From contig DHHJ01000033.1 of the NCBI GenBank assembly GCA_002403205.1, positions 1 through 64,000 on the forward strand: a stretch of DNA of 64,000 nt, read 5' to 3'. Below, one piece after another: positions 18,837 to 27,616 of this stretch (position 1 is its first letter; every line of letters starts with the position of its first letter). This stretch comes from Anaerolineaceae bacterium UBA4775 (lineage in GTDB: Bacteria; Chloroflexota; Anaerolineae; Anaerolineales; Anaerolineaceae). The notes under the pieces were generated by a model that was not told where the DNA came from, did no database searches, and worked only from the letters and a program-made list of their open reading frames with translations. Position numbers and translations under genes: made by a program.

Positions 18837-19574
18837 ATGACTGAATATAATCCTGATGAACTGCAATCCAATGCCGAAACGCCTGAACCTCAGGTACAGT
18901 TGCCAGAGGAGCAACGCGACGGCACAGAAGAATTGGCACCGGCGGATGAAACGGGTGGCGCCTTACCCCCAGCCAATGCGCCAGAACCGGAAAAGCAAGC
19001 CGAACAAGCGACCGAAAAGAAGCCCCCATCCCGTTTCCAACGGTTCCTGCGAAAATTTTTAATCGGGCTGGCGATTGTGGCAGTCATCTTCCTGGCTGGC
19101 TTTCTGACCAACCATTTTGTGCGCTACAGGCCGCTGGTAGATACCCTGGAAGAAACGCAGACTGAACTGACGGACGCCCGCCAGTCGGTGAGTGACCTGG
19201 AGGCGGAAATTGTGCGATTAAAACGCCTTAACCAAACTGCCCAGGATGAAATTGATGACCTGGAAGCAGAACTGGCAGCTGCCAAGACGAACGCACACTT
19301 TTACCAGGTGCTGGTTGATGTCAATGCAGCCCGGATCGCGCTCTTCCTGGAGGATCTTGAAGGCGCAGAGGCAGCCCTGGCGGAAACACAAGAGAAACTG
19401 GCGGACCTGCAACCTGCCATCAGCGCAACGGACCCTGACTTGGCGCTCAGCCTGCCCCGCCGTCTGGAATTAATCGTCTCCGGCATGGCACGGGACCCCG
19501 AGACCGCGCACATCGACCTCGAGCTGTTCACCAGGGACCTGCTGGCGCTTGAACCCCAGCTGTCGATAGAGTAG
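18837..19574 (+). CDS. Single-pass membrane protein with coiled coil, unknown function
   Basis: 245 residues. A polar, acidic and proline-rich cytoplasmic N-terminus of about 60 residues and a basic patch (RFQRFLRKF) precede one transmembrane helix (FLIGLAIVAVIFLAGFLTNHF, about 72-92). A heptad-like region (about 95-150: LEETQTELTDARQSVSDLEAE) and a helical C-terminal domain follow. No catalytic motif is seen. The start at 18837 has AAGGAG (18824-18829) seven bases upstream; an in-frame GTG further up lacks support. It stands alone between its own promoter and terminator. Confidence 0.72.
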   Translation: MTEYNPDELQSNAETPEPQVQLPEEQRDGTEELAPADETGGALPPANAPEPEKQAEQATEKKPPSRFQRFLRKFLIGLAIVAVIFLAGFLTNHFVRYRPLVDTLEETQTELTDARQSVSDLEAEIVRLKRLNQTAQDEIDDLEAELAAAKTNAHFYQVLVDVNAARIALFLEDLEGAEAALAETQEKLADLQPAISATDPDLALSLPRRLELIVSGMARDPETAHIDLELFTRDLLALEPQLSIE

Positions 19575-19668
19575 AGTGTAACCTCGACAGTAAGCATGGG
19601 GCAAATCACCTTCGGGCGTTCAGAACCGGGGAAACCTGCTGTTTTGAAGGCTAAAAGTATATTTTTCG

Positions 19669-19718
19669 GGGCGAGTCGAAAGGCTCGCCCTGCAGTTTTT
19701 TCACCGTCTGAAGACGGT
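19669..19718 (+). terminator. Terminator with GAAA tetraloop, plus a second palindrome
   Basis: GGGCGAGTC (19669-19677) pairs with GGCTCGCCC (19682-19690) around a GAAA loop, with a T6 run at 19696-19701. A second perfect palindrome, ACCGTC-TGAA-GACGGT (19703-19718), follows at once and ends in TT. The remaining 19719-19866 holds no gene. Confidence 0.75.
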
Positions 19719-19866
19719 TTGATCGGGTTTAAGGTTGATAGTTCGCTTCACGGCTTGGGGGTGTGCAAACCGTGATACACTTATCCGGGCTTGACCCCCC
19801 GTGAAAGGTTCATGAGGGGCTTGATCCAGCATTCTTACACCAATTTGCTTTTCTGAGGCATATTAA

Positions 19867-21042
19867 ATGGAAACCGAGACCATCATCGAAGGTGCTGAAT
19901 TTCAAACCCGGGGTGTGACCGTACTGACGGTATCCCATGCAGTGCACGATGGCTATTCTGCCTTCCTGCCTGCCCTGCTGCCGCTGTTGATCGAGAAATT
20001 TGCCCTCTCCAACACCCTTGCCGGGCTGCTGTCAGCGTTTTACCAGTTGCCCTCGCTGTCGCAGCCTTTCATCGGTCGGCTGGCCGATCGGGCGAACCTG
20101 CGCTTTTTGGTGATTTTGGCCCCGACCATCACCGGCGCAGCCATGAGCAGCGTGGGGGTTGCCCCGACATTTGGTGTTGCCGCCTTTTTGTTGGTTTTGG
20201 CAGGGATCAGCTCTTCGACCCTGCATGCTACCGGGCCGGTCATGGGAAGGACCCTTTCAGGCGACCGATTGGGGCGGGGGATGAGCATCTGGATGGTTGG
20301 TGGCGAGCTTGGGCGAGCCCTCGGCCCGCTGATCACGGTCACAGCGGTTGGGTATCTGACGCTTGAGGGCCTGCCCTGGCTGATGATGGCGGGGGTTATG
20401 ACATCGGTTTACTTGTATGTCAAGCTGGACCGCATCTCGACCAGCACGCAGGAGACAACTGAGCATCTCCCCTGGCGTGAAGGGCTGACCAGGCTGCGGG
20501 GGCTGATGCTGCCGATGGCTGCGATCCTGTTCATCCGATCGCTGACTTCGGCTACGCTGACCACTTTTTTGCCCACTTTGCTGACCCGGGAGGGCAGCAC
20601 CTTGTGGATGGCGGGATTCTCGCTGACGATCCTCGAAGTGGCGGGCATGGCTGGCGCCTTCCTGGCTGGAAACCTGAGCGACAGGTTTGGCAGGCGGCGC
20701 ATGTTAGCGATCTCCTTTACCGCCACACCCGTGCTGATGTTCCTGTTCTTGCAGGCGGGTCCCCTGTGGAAACTGCCACTGCTGGTTCTGCTGGGCTTCT
20801 TCTCGATTTCCATCGTCCCTGTGATGATGGCGATCGTGATGGAAAACGCATCCGACCAGCCCGCATTTGCCAACGGCGTTTACATGGCGGCCAGTTTTGT
20901 GCTGAGATCGTTGGGATTGGTGCTGGTGGGTGTGCTTTCAGATTGGTTTGACCTGCGGTTCACTTTTTTGCTCAGTGCCGGGTTGCTGCCGCTGTGTTTG
21001 CCCTTGGTGGCGTTGCTGCCGAAGTCGGTCAGGCGGGGGTGA
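19867..21042 (+). CDS. MFS transporter, fosmidomycin-resistance (Fsr)-like
   Basis: 391 residues with about 12 membrane segments. The N-terminal HAVHDGYSAFLPALLPLLIEKF signature and the loop-2 motif GRLADR fit the Fsr branch of the major facilitator superfamily, and the second-half repeat contains AGNLSDRFGRRRM. It is probably a drug or metabolite exporter; the substrate cannot be predicted. Only a weak TGAGG lies upstream of the ATG. The gene is flanked by long non-coding stretches and has no operon partner. Confidence 0.85.
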   Translation: METETIIEGAEFQTRGVTVLTVSHAVHDGYSAFLPALLPLLIEKFALSNTLAGLLSAFYQLPSLSQPFIGRLADRANLRFLVILAPTITGAAMSSVGVAPTFGVAAFLLVLAGISSSTLHATGPVMGRTLSGDRLGRGMSIWMVGGELGRALGPLITVTAVGYLTLEGLPWLMMAGVMTSVYLYVKLDRISTSTQETTEHLPWREGLTRLRGLMLPMAAILFIRSLTSATLTTFLPTLLTREGSTLWMAGFSLTILEVAGMAGAFLAGNLSDRFGRRRMLAISFTATPVLMFLFLQAGPLWKLPLLVLLGFFSISIVPVMMAIVMENASDQPAFANGVYMAASFVLRSLGLVLVGVLSDWFDLRFTFLLSAGLLPLCLPLVALLPKSVRRG

Positions 21043-21489
21043 GCATCGCTCGATTATTATTTTTGTTAATTTTCCCGCTTAGACACAGCGCAAACGTTAC
21101 AGAATTTGAACTTGCAGCACGCTGTGTGGCGTCAGTGCTTAACTAACTGAGTGGTCCGCGGAATAAGATTTTCCAGTTGTCTGAACAATAAGGTACCATT
21201 ATTATATAAATGAATATTGCGCATAAATCAGGCTACAGGATCAATGTTTAAGCCAGAACATTTTTAAGCACAAAATGTGTTTGGAGCTGATTCGCTTGAT
21301 ATCCTCGGTGCATTTATCCCGTGCAATTCGTTTCGCGCAGTATTTTTATTTTGTAAAAGGATATGCCCTATGGGATAGGGATGTGGTCACTTTATAAAAG
21401 ATGCTTATTTTACTTATCGCACCAAATCAAGGATCATGTGTTTTCGACAATGTCACTCAAATGCGATCCATTGTTAAGGAAGGTTTTCA
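21043..21489. other. Non-coding gap upstream of the TGA-containing reductase
   Basis: About 450 bases, AT-rich, without a gene. It contains the perfect palindrome CCCTAT-GGG-ATAGGG (21366-21380) and AT-rich blocks that could be -10 boxes (TATATA near 21203, TATAAA near 21394), none with a well-spaced -35. The palindrome could be an operator for the reductase. A Shine-Dalgarno AAGGAAGG ends just before the ATG at 21490. Confidence 0.4.
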
Positions 21490-22869
21490 ATGAGCGATAA
21501 TTATGATTATGATGTGTTGGTGATCGGTGCAGGGCAGGGCGGACTGCCCGCGGCTCACATGGCTGCTAATCTGGGCGCACAGGTTGCCCTGATTGAAAAA
21601 GGAGAAGTTGGCGGCACCTGAGTGAATGAAGGATGCGTTCCCACCAAAGCAATGATCCGCTCAGCCGAGGTGATGCATCTGGTGGCTCGGAGAGCCGCTG
21701 AATTTGGTGTAGAAATTGCTGGTGAGGTCCGGTTCAATCTTGCGCAGGCTGTAGCCCGCAAAGACCATATCGTTGGTGGAATCATTCAGTCAATAAATTA
21801 CAATTTGGATCAACGCCAGAATTTGATCACATTCATCCATGACGAGGCACGTTTTCTGAATGACCACGAAATTGAGACCGGGTCGGGTAAGCTCAGTTTT
21901 GAGAAAGCCATCATCGCCACGGGCGCACGAAATGTGACCCCGAGCATTGCGGGCTTAGCTGAAATTGATTACCTGACCAACCGGACTGCGCTGGCGTTGA
22001 AAGCGTTACCTGCAAGCATGATCATCATTGGTGGGGGATATGTGGGATTGGAATTTGCCCAAATGTACAGCCGTTTTGGTACTCAAGTGACTTTAGTGGG
22101 CCGAAACCCGCATTTGGCACCGGGTGATGATGAAGACCTCACCGGGTTATTAGGTGAATACCTCCGTGAAGAAGGCATCACTGTTCACACAAATGCCCCG
22201 GTGAAGGCGGTTAAGGAAGAAAAGGGCATTAAGATTGTGACTGCAGAGATAAATGGTGCGGAGATCGATATCCGGGCTGAGGTTGTCCTCCTGGCTGCAG
22301 GCAGGATCGGCAATACGGATAACCTCAACCTTAAGGCTGCCGGGATCGACGCAGCAGACCGTGGCTTTGTTGCGGTCAATGACCAGCTGCGCACGTCCCA
22401 GGCTCATATTTGGGCTGTTGGGGATGCCACCGGCGGGTTGATGTTCACGCATGTTGCCACATACGAAGGGCCGATCGCCGCGCTCAATGCAGTCAAAGGT
22501 TTAGAAAAGCAGGTCGACTACAGAGCTGTCCCGCATGCCATTTTTACTGACCCCGCACTGGCTGCGGTTGGCATGACTGAAGCGGATGCACGCGCACAAG
22601 GGTACGATGTGGGTGTGGGCGAAGTTCCGGCAGATGGCGCCCGCGCCAAAGCGATTGGTGATACTCGCGGCAAAATAAAAGCGGTCGTCGATCGCCAGAC
22701 AGGGGAGATCTTGGGCTTCCACATTTTGGCTCCTCATGGTGACATCCTGCTGCACGAAGCTGTTGCAGCCATGCATGACCACGGCCCAATCGAACGAATT
22801 GCAAAATCCATCCACGTTCACCCGACCCTCAGTGAAATGGTCAAGGCGGCGGCAAAAGCTGCCAGGTAG
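21490..22869 (+). CDS. Flavoprotein disulfide reductase (lipoamide dehydrogenase/MerA-like), candidate selenoprotein
   Basis: Pyridine-nucleotide disulfide oxidoreductase, 459 residues if the in-frame TGA at codon 44 (21619-21621) is read through. Before it is the FAD-binding VLVIGAGQGGLPAA, ending in VGGT; after it comes VNEGCVPTK. The family motif is GGT-C-V-N-x-G-C-V-P, so the TGA sits exactly on the first redox cysteine, with the second kept as C49. Everything downstream is intact: NAD-binding IIIGGGYVGLEFAQ, HIWAVGDATG, and the dimer-interface acid-base pair H444/E449 in HVHPTLSE. AAGGAAGG precedes the ATG. No HMA domain and no C-terminal Cys pair as in MerA. Selenocysteine is the best reading; a nonsense mutation or sequencing error cannot be excluded. 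An internal start at the following GTG would lack the FAD motif. Confidence 0.8.
21631..21658 (+). promoter_or_regulatory. Possible bacterial SECIS hairpin after the TGA
   Basis: GGATGC (21631-21636) can pair with GCA (21649-21651) and TCC (21656-21658) across a four-base bulge. The 12-base apical loop begins with GT, 15 bases after the TGA. Distance and the leading G in the loop fit the loose bacterial SECIS pattern. The stem is short and imperfect, so this needs folding and comparison with homologues. Confidence 0.4.
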
Positions 22870-23046
22870 TATCCGGTCACAGCCGGGGTGAAGCGGTTTT
22901 ATTATAGGTGTGTATGTTTTTTTTTGATGAAGATTGTTACATAGCTGGCCAGGCAAATGGCTTCTTCTGGCCTAGAAGGCAGATAAGCATCCCAAAACCC
23001 TTAGGCTGGGGCAAGCTGGAATGAGGGCTTTAAGCCTGTAGGCATA

Positions 23047-23120
23047 TGGGCGGAACAGGACTCGAACCTGCGACCTCTTCTGTGTAAGAGAAGCGCTCTA
23101 ACCAACTGAGCTATCCGCCC
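23047..23120 (-). tRNA. tRNA-Val (anticodon TAC)
   Basis: Minus-strand cloverleaf: acceptor GGGCGGA/TCCGCCC, D arm GCTCAGTTGGTTAGAGC, anticodon stem CTTCT/AGAAG with loop CTTACAC, and T arm GCAGGTTCGAGTCCTGT. CCA is not encoded. A minus-strand TATAAT (23135 down to 23130) lies just upstream. The gap 22870-23046 holds no gene. Confidence 0.95.
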
Positions 23121-23171
23121 GAGAACACCATTATACCGCAATTGCTCCCTTTAAATGGTATCATTGCTCCC

Positions 23172-23942
23172 ATGAAAATATTACGATTTGAGACATCGCA
23201 ACGGACCGCGCGCTTTGGCTGGCTGTATGAAGACCTGGTCGGCGAGATCGATGGGGACCCGCTGGGGGCTTACCGCCGCCTGGACCCCGACCTGCCCGTG
23301 GACTCCGTGCACCTGTTGCCACCGGTCTTGCCGGGGAAGATCATCTGCGTGGGGCGCAATTATGCCGCCCATGCCCAGGAGCATGGCGCAGAGGTGGGCG
23401 AGATCCCGATTTTATTTCTCAAGCCCGGGACCAGCCTGATCGGCCCGGGTGAAGAGATCGTCTTGCCGCCGCAGTCTCAGCGGGTGCAGCATGAGGCCGA
23501 ACTGGCGGTGGTGATCGGGAAGCGCGGCCGCTGGATCGACCCTGAAGCGGCCATGGACCACGTTTTTGGGTATACGATTGCCAACGATGTGACCGCGCGA
23601 GACCTGCAGCGCGCCGATGTCACTTGGACACGCGGCAAGGGGTTTGATACCTTTTGCCCGCTGGGCCCCTGGATCGAGACTGAGTTTGACCCGGCTGACG
23701 CCCTGATCACCTGCCATGTCAGCCAGGAGTTGCGCCAGATGGCTTCCACCCGTGATATGGTCTTTTCGATTCAAAGGCTGATCGCTTTTATCTCATCAGT
23801 GATGACCCTTGAGCCCGGTGATGTGATCTTAACCGGCACACCTGCCGGTGTGGGCGACCTCGAGGCGGGGGACACGGTTTCGATCACCATTGAAGGTTTG
23901 GGCACCCTCACCAATCCAGTCATTGCTGCGGCTAAAGCCTGA
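23172..23942 (+). CDS. Fumarylacetoacetate-hydrolase-family protein
   Basis: 256 residues. The metal-binding core HEAELAVVIGKRGR, then GYTIANDVTARDLQ, and the C-terminal LTGTPAGVGDLEAGD motif define the FAH superfamily, whose members hydrolyse, decarboxylate or isomerise 2-oxo acids (for example acylpyruvases and 2-hydroxyhepta-2,4-diene-1,7-dioate isomerases). The exact substrate is open. The start at 23172 matches the family N-terminus (MKILRFE). No Shine-Dalgarno is seen; a TATCAT hexamer (23159-23164) ends seven bases before the ATG, compatible with leaderless expression. The downstream DUF503 gene has its own promoter. Confidence 0.88.
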   Translation: MKILRFETSQRTARFGWLYEDLVGEIDGDPLGAYRRLDPDLPVDSVHLLPPVLPGKIICVGRNYAAHAQEHGAEVGEIPILFLKPGTSLIGPGEEIVLPPQSQRVQHEAELAVVIGKRGRWIDPEAAMDHVFGYTIANDVTARDLQRADVTWTRGKGFDTFCPLGPWIETEFDPADALITCHVSQELRQMASTRDMVFSIQRLIAFISSVMTLEPGDVILTGTPAGVGDLEAGDTVSITIEGLGTLTNPVIAAAKA

Positions 23943-23970
23943 TTGACAAATTGCCTTTGTCGGGTTTAAT
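23943..23970 (+). promoter_or_regulatory. Promoter of the DUF503-SDR-radical SAM operon
   Basis: Consensus -35 TTGACA (23943-23948), 16-base spacer and TTTAAT -10 (23965-23970), which ends seven bases before the ATG at 23978. No Shine-Dalgarno site is present, so the first gene is probably leaderless. Confidence 0.7.
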
Positions 23971-23977
23971 TAAGACC

Positions 23978-24265
23978 ATGTCTGTCGGAATTTTATCCCT
24001 AACCATTCATCTGCCCGAGTGCCATTCATTAAAAGAAAAACGCCGCCTGGTCAAGCCGATATTGGCGCGGCTGCACAAGGAATTTAACGTCTCTGTGGTG
24101 GAATATGGCCAGCAGGATACCTGGCAGTGCTGTGAACTGTTGATTGCGTGCGCAGCCAGCCCGGGTGCACAGGTTGAACGCACCCTGGAGAGTGTGGTTG
24201 CCTTCTACGAGAGCCACTGGCCTGACCTGCCCCTGACACAGGAAAAAATCGAGATCATCATTTAA
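23978..24265 (+). CDS. DUF503 (YlxP-like) protein
   Basis: 95 residues. MSVGILSLTIHLPECHSLKEKRRLVKPI is cut here to its signature: SLKEKR plus VKPI, which defines DUF503. The fold is small and ferredoxin-like; homologues often lie beside ribosome-assembly genes, but the role is not established. The frame opens at an earlier ATG (23951), which would overlap the -10 box. The ATG at 23978 matches the family start. It is first in an operon with the SDR gene 14 bases downstream. Confidence 0.85.
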   Translation: MSVGILSLTIHLPECHSLKEKRRLVKPILARLHKEFNVSVVEYGQQDTWQCCELLIACAASPGAQVERTLESVVAFYESHWPDLPLTQEKIEIII

Positions 24266-24279
24266 AACAAAGGAGAAGC

Positions 24280-25068
24280 ATGGATTTAGGATTAACTGGA
24301 AAAACCGCCCTGTTAACCGGCGCCAGCCGTGGGTTGGGCTTTGCTACAGCGAAAATTCTCGCCCAGGAGGGGGTCAATCTCGCCCTCAACAGCCGTGATC
24401 CGGACAACCTTGCATCCGCAGCCCAAGAACTGGCACAATTCGATGTGGAGGTCAGGTGCTTCCCCGGCGATGTGACCGACCCTGCCATACCGGAAAGGTT
24501 AGTCAGCCAAACTGAAGCGGCTTATGGCGGGATTGACCTGCTCTTTACCAATGCTGGCGGCCCGCCCCCTGCCGCTTTTGCCGAAATCCCCGATGAAACC
24601 TGGGCGCTTGCGGTGGAACTCTCCTTTATGAGCCATGTGCGCTTGATTCGGGCGGCGTTACCCTCCCTGCGCCGCTCTGCGTCGCCCTCAGTCCTGACGG
24701 TAACTTCGGTATCAGTGAAGCAGCCGATCCCCAACCTGGTGCTTTCCAACAGCATTCGGGCGGCCACAGCCGGGTTGACCAAGACCCTTGCCCTTGAAAT
24801 GGGTGCGGAGGGCATCCGCTTCAATTCCATCCTGCCCTCGTGGACGAACACGGAGCGTGTCCAGCAATTGATGGCTGACCGGGCCGATCGCAAAGGCACC
24901 AGTGCGGCGGAGGAAATCGAAGCGCAAAATGCGCAAAGCCCTCTGGGACGCATGGCCTCGCCTGAAGAATTCGCCCGGGCAGCAGTTTTTTTGCTCTCCC
25001 CGGCTGCTTCGTACATCACCGGCGTGATGCTGACGGTCGACGGCGGCACCTACAAGGGGCTGTTTTAA
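24280..25068 (+). CDS. Short-chain dehydrogenase/reductase-like protein with atypical active site
   Basis: 262 residues, Rossmann fold. NAD(P)-binding TGASRGLG near residue 14, NAGGPPP near 90, and a C-terminal SDR ending (YITGVMLTVDGGTYKG). The usual Y-x3-K catalytic pair is missing: the aligned stretch reads LSNSIRAATAGLTKTLA, so Tyr becomes Ser and Lys becomes Arg. A group of SDR proteins with an SNSxR pattern is known to annotators as 3-oxoacyl-ACP-reductase-like, but its chemistry is uncertain. AAAGGAGA precedes the ATG. The radical SAM gene starts two bases after its stop. Confidence 0.85.
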   Translation: MDLGLTGKTALLTGASRGLGFATAKILAQEGVNLALNSRDPDNLASAAQELAQFDVEVRCFPGDVTDPAIPERLVSQTEAAYGGIDLLFTNAGGPPPAAFAEIPDETWALAVELSFMSHVRLIRAALPSLRRSASPSVLTVTSVSVKQPIPNLVLSNSIRAATAGLTKTLALEMGAEGIRFNSILPSWTNTERVQQLMADRADRKGTSAAEEIEAQNAQSPLGRMASPEEFARAAVFLLSPAASYITGVMLTVDGGTYKGLF

Positions 25069-25070
25069 TT

Positions 25071-26945
25071 ATGCCTTTTACCCATCAGGAGCATTTCCGC
25101 CAGCAGGTCGAGCGGATCCTGCCAACCGTGGCTAAACCGGGCCGGTATGTCGGCGGCGAGCTCAACCAAACCGTCAAACCCTGGGATGCGGTTCAAACCC
25201 ATGTCGCCCTGGTGTTCCCCGACATCTACGATTTGGGGCAATCCAACTTAGGGATGGCCTTGCTGTATGACCTGCTGAACCAACGCGCAGATGTTGCCGC
25301 TGAGCGTGCTTTTGCGCCCTGGGTGGATATGGAAGCCGCCATGCGCACGGCGGGTATTCCCTTGTTCAGCCTGGAAAATAAACGCCCATTGCTCGATTTC
25401 GAGATCGTTGGCGTCAGCCTGCCGTACGAAACCCTGTACACCAACTTCCTCAACCTGCTCGACCTGGCAGGGATTCCCTTGTACAGCGAACAGCGCACAA
25501 TTGAGCATCCCCTGGTGATCGCCGGCGGCCAGGCGGTCTATAATCCTGAACCCGTGGCACCGTTCGTGGATGCGTTCGCTATCGGCGAGGGTGAAGAGGT
25601 GCTCCTGGAGATCGTGGATGCCCACCAGTCCTGGGCAGAATCAACCCAATCCCGCCAGGACCTGCTGATCCGGCTGGCGGGCATCCCGGGTGTGTATGTG
25701 CCGGCCCTGGTGGATGTGACCTATCACCCGGATGGCACGATCCAGTCAGTACACCCCCGGCATCCGGCAGTCAATTTACCGGTGGATAAGCGCATCCTGG
25801 CCAAGCTGCCGCCGCCCTTATCGCGGTTCCTGGTCCCTAACATTGAGGTGGTACAGGAGCGCGTCAGCGTGGAGATCATGCGCGGCTGCACTCGCGGATG
25901 CCGGTTCTGCCATGCCGGCATGGTCAACCGTCCGATCCGCGAGCGGCCCGTACCTGAAATCCTGGCTGCCCTGGAAGCAGGGCTGGACCAAACCGGCTAC
26001 GAGGAGATCAGCTTGCTTTCGCTCTCTTCGTCGGATCACAGCGAGATCATCGCGTTGATTGACGGCTTGAAATCGCTGCTGACAGAACGGCAGGTCAATA
26101 TCACCCTGCCTTCGCTGCGCATCGAATCCTTCTCAGAGGACCTGATGGACGTGCTTCAATCTCTTTCACCAGGAGGCGGTTTCACCTTAGCGCCGGAGGC
26201 AGGCACTGAGCGGATGCGCAACATCATCAATAAACCGCTCAGCGATAAAGAGCTGATGAGCACAGTCCGCTCGGTTTTTGAGCACGGCTGGAAGACGCTC
26301 AAGCTGTATTTTATGATCGGGCACCCCCAAGAGACCCTGTCTGATGTGCAAGCTATTGCAGAGGTGTGCCAGGCGGTTTTGCAGGAGGGACGGCGCATCG
26401 CAGGCGGCCGTGCCCGGGTGCATGCCGGTGTGAGCACCTTTATCCCCAAGCCGCATACACCTTTCCAGTGGGTGCCCTTTGAGGATACGGAATCGATCCA
26501 AACCAAGATCACCTTGCTGCAGGATGCGCTGCGCGGTTCAAAAGTGAAGTTAACCTGGAACGATCCCCAGGCATCACTGCTGGAAGCCTGGTTGTCGCGC
26601 GGAGACCGGCGGTTGGCCGCAGTCATTCACCGAGCGTGGGAAAACGGCGCCCGGTTTGACGCCTGGGGTGACCAGTTCCAAATCGAGCCATGGCGCGCTG
26701 CTTTTGCTGATAGCGGCCTGGACCCGGACTTCTACAGCTTCAGGGCACGGGACTTGGATGAAACCTTACCGTGGGACCACATCAACGCCGGTGTGCGCAA
26801 AGCCTTTTTGGTAAGGGATTACCGTTACAGCCTGGCTGGCAAGATCCGACCAGATTGCAGGGGCCAATGTTATGCCTGCGGCATTCTCTCTTCTTTTGAT
26901 GAACTGCGCCTGACTGGACCCGACGGTGGATGGAAGTGCCCCTGA
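25071..26945 (+). CDS. B12-binding-domain radical SAM protein (TIGR03960 type)
   Basis: 624 residues. The N-terminal part (about 1-220) is B12-binding-like (FPDIYDLGQSNLG, FEIVGVSLPYE). The radical SAM domain has CTRGCRFCHAG (C-x3-C-x2-C) near residue 272 and LAPEAGTERMR further on. A C-terminal segment ends in CYACG. This protein always travels with a DUF2344 protein, and in many clostridia the two are fused; here the DUF2344 gene starts at the last base of the stop codon. The modified target is unknown. Frequent proximity to ribosome or RNase genes in other genomes suggests an RNA or ribosome role, which is inference. Confidence 0.88.
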   Translation: MPFTHQEHFRQQVERILPTVAKPGRYVGGELNQTVKPWDAVQTHVALVFPDIYDLGQSNLGMALLYDLLNQRADVAAERAFAPWVDMEAAMRTAGIPLFSLENKRPLLDFEIVGVSLPYETLYTNFLNLLDLAGIPLYSEQRTIEHPLVIAGGQAVYNPEPVAPFVDAFAIGEGEEVLLEIVDAHQSWAESTQSRQDLLIRLAGIPGVYVPALVDVTYHPDGTIQSVHPRHPAVNLPVDKRILAKLPPPLSRFLVPNIEVVQERVSVEIMRGCTRGCRFCHAGMVNRPIRERPVPEILAALEAGLDQTGYEEISLLSLSSSDHSEIIALIDGLKSLLTERQVNITLPSLRIESFSEDLMDVLQSLSPGGGFTLAPEAGTERMRNIINKPLSDKELMSTVRSVFEHGWKTLKLYFMIGHPQETLSDVQAIAEVCQAVLQEGRRIAGGRARVHAGVSTFIPKPHTPFQWVPFEDTESIQTKITLLQDALRGSKVKLTWNDPQASLLEAWLSRGDRRLAAVIHRAWENGARFDAWGDQFQIEPWRAAFADSGLDPDFYSFRARDLDETLPWDHINAGVRKAFLVRDYRYSLAGKIRPDCRGQCYACGILSSFDELRLTGPDGGWKCP

Positions 26946-27616
26946 TGAGCACAGAGACCCCGATCAGCCGTATCCGTGTCCGTTACACAAAAGGGGAGAG
27001 CCTGCGCTTTACCGGTCATCTCGATCTGCAGCGCCTGTGGGAGCGTTTGCTTAGGCGAAGCGGCCTGCCCATCCGCTATACACAGGGGTATCACCCGCGG
27101 GCGCGTTTGAATTTGGCCTCCGCGCTGCCGCTGGGATTTGTCAGCGATGATGAACGGCTCGACTTCTGGATGGATGAATCCCGCCCACTGGAAGAAATCC
27201 TGGACCAGTTAAGATGTTCAGCTCCACCCGGGCTGGAGATCCAGTCTGTACGGATGGTTGATTTAGGGGAAGACGCCCTTCAGGTGAGGATGAAAGCCAG
27301 TGAATTTGTGGTTGCCTTTTATGATCCGCAGGACCGGGAGGTTTTGATGCGGAAAGTCAATTCCCTGCTGGCCCAGGAAGAGATCCAGCATGTAAGGCGC
27401 AAAAAGGTGTACGACCTGAGACCGCTGATCTTGAACCTGGAGGTGATCACCGTCCCTTCGGGGGACACCGGGTTATGGATGCGTTTGCTGGCAGAGCCAG
27501 GCGCTACAGGCCGCCCGGATGACCTTTTGGAAGAGCTGGGCTACCCGAATACGGCTTACCTGATCCGCAGGACGCAGTTGATCTTGGCTGAGGGGAATGA
27601 GTGTACCCCTCCCTAA
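26945..27616 (+). CDS. DUF2344 (TIGR03936) partner of the radical SAM protein
   Basis: 223 residues. The family N-terminus is clear: RVRYTKGESLRFTGHLDLQR, then GLPIRYTQGYHPRARLNLASALPLG. The TGATG overlap with the radical SAM stop codon gives the start at 26945; an in-frame ATG 15 bases earlier would also work. Last gene of the operon that starts at 23943, directly followed by a strong terminator. Function unknown, presumably a partner or substrate-positioning subunit of the radical SAM enzyme. Confidence 0.87.
   Translation: MSTETPISRIRVRYTKGESLRFTGHLDLQRLWERLLRRSGLPIRYTQGYHPRARLNLASALPLGFVSDDERLDFWMDESRPLEEILDQLRCSAPPGLEIQSVRMVDLGEDALQVRMKASEFVVAFYDPQDREVLMRKVNSLLAQEEIQHVRRKKVYDLRPLILNLEVITVPSGDTGLWMRLLAEPGATGRPDDLLEELGYPNTAYLIRRTQLILAEGNECTPP

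Noticed and set aside
21619..21621. TGA codon reassignment (as in code 4 or 25)
   Set aside because: TGA terminates many intact genes here, including the ATGA overlaps of the repair operon, so it is a stop codon in general.
21622..22869. Shorter protein starting at the GTG just after the TGA
   Set aside because: It would lack the FAD-binding Rossmann motif that is intact and in frame upstream behind a good Shine-Dalgarno.
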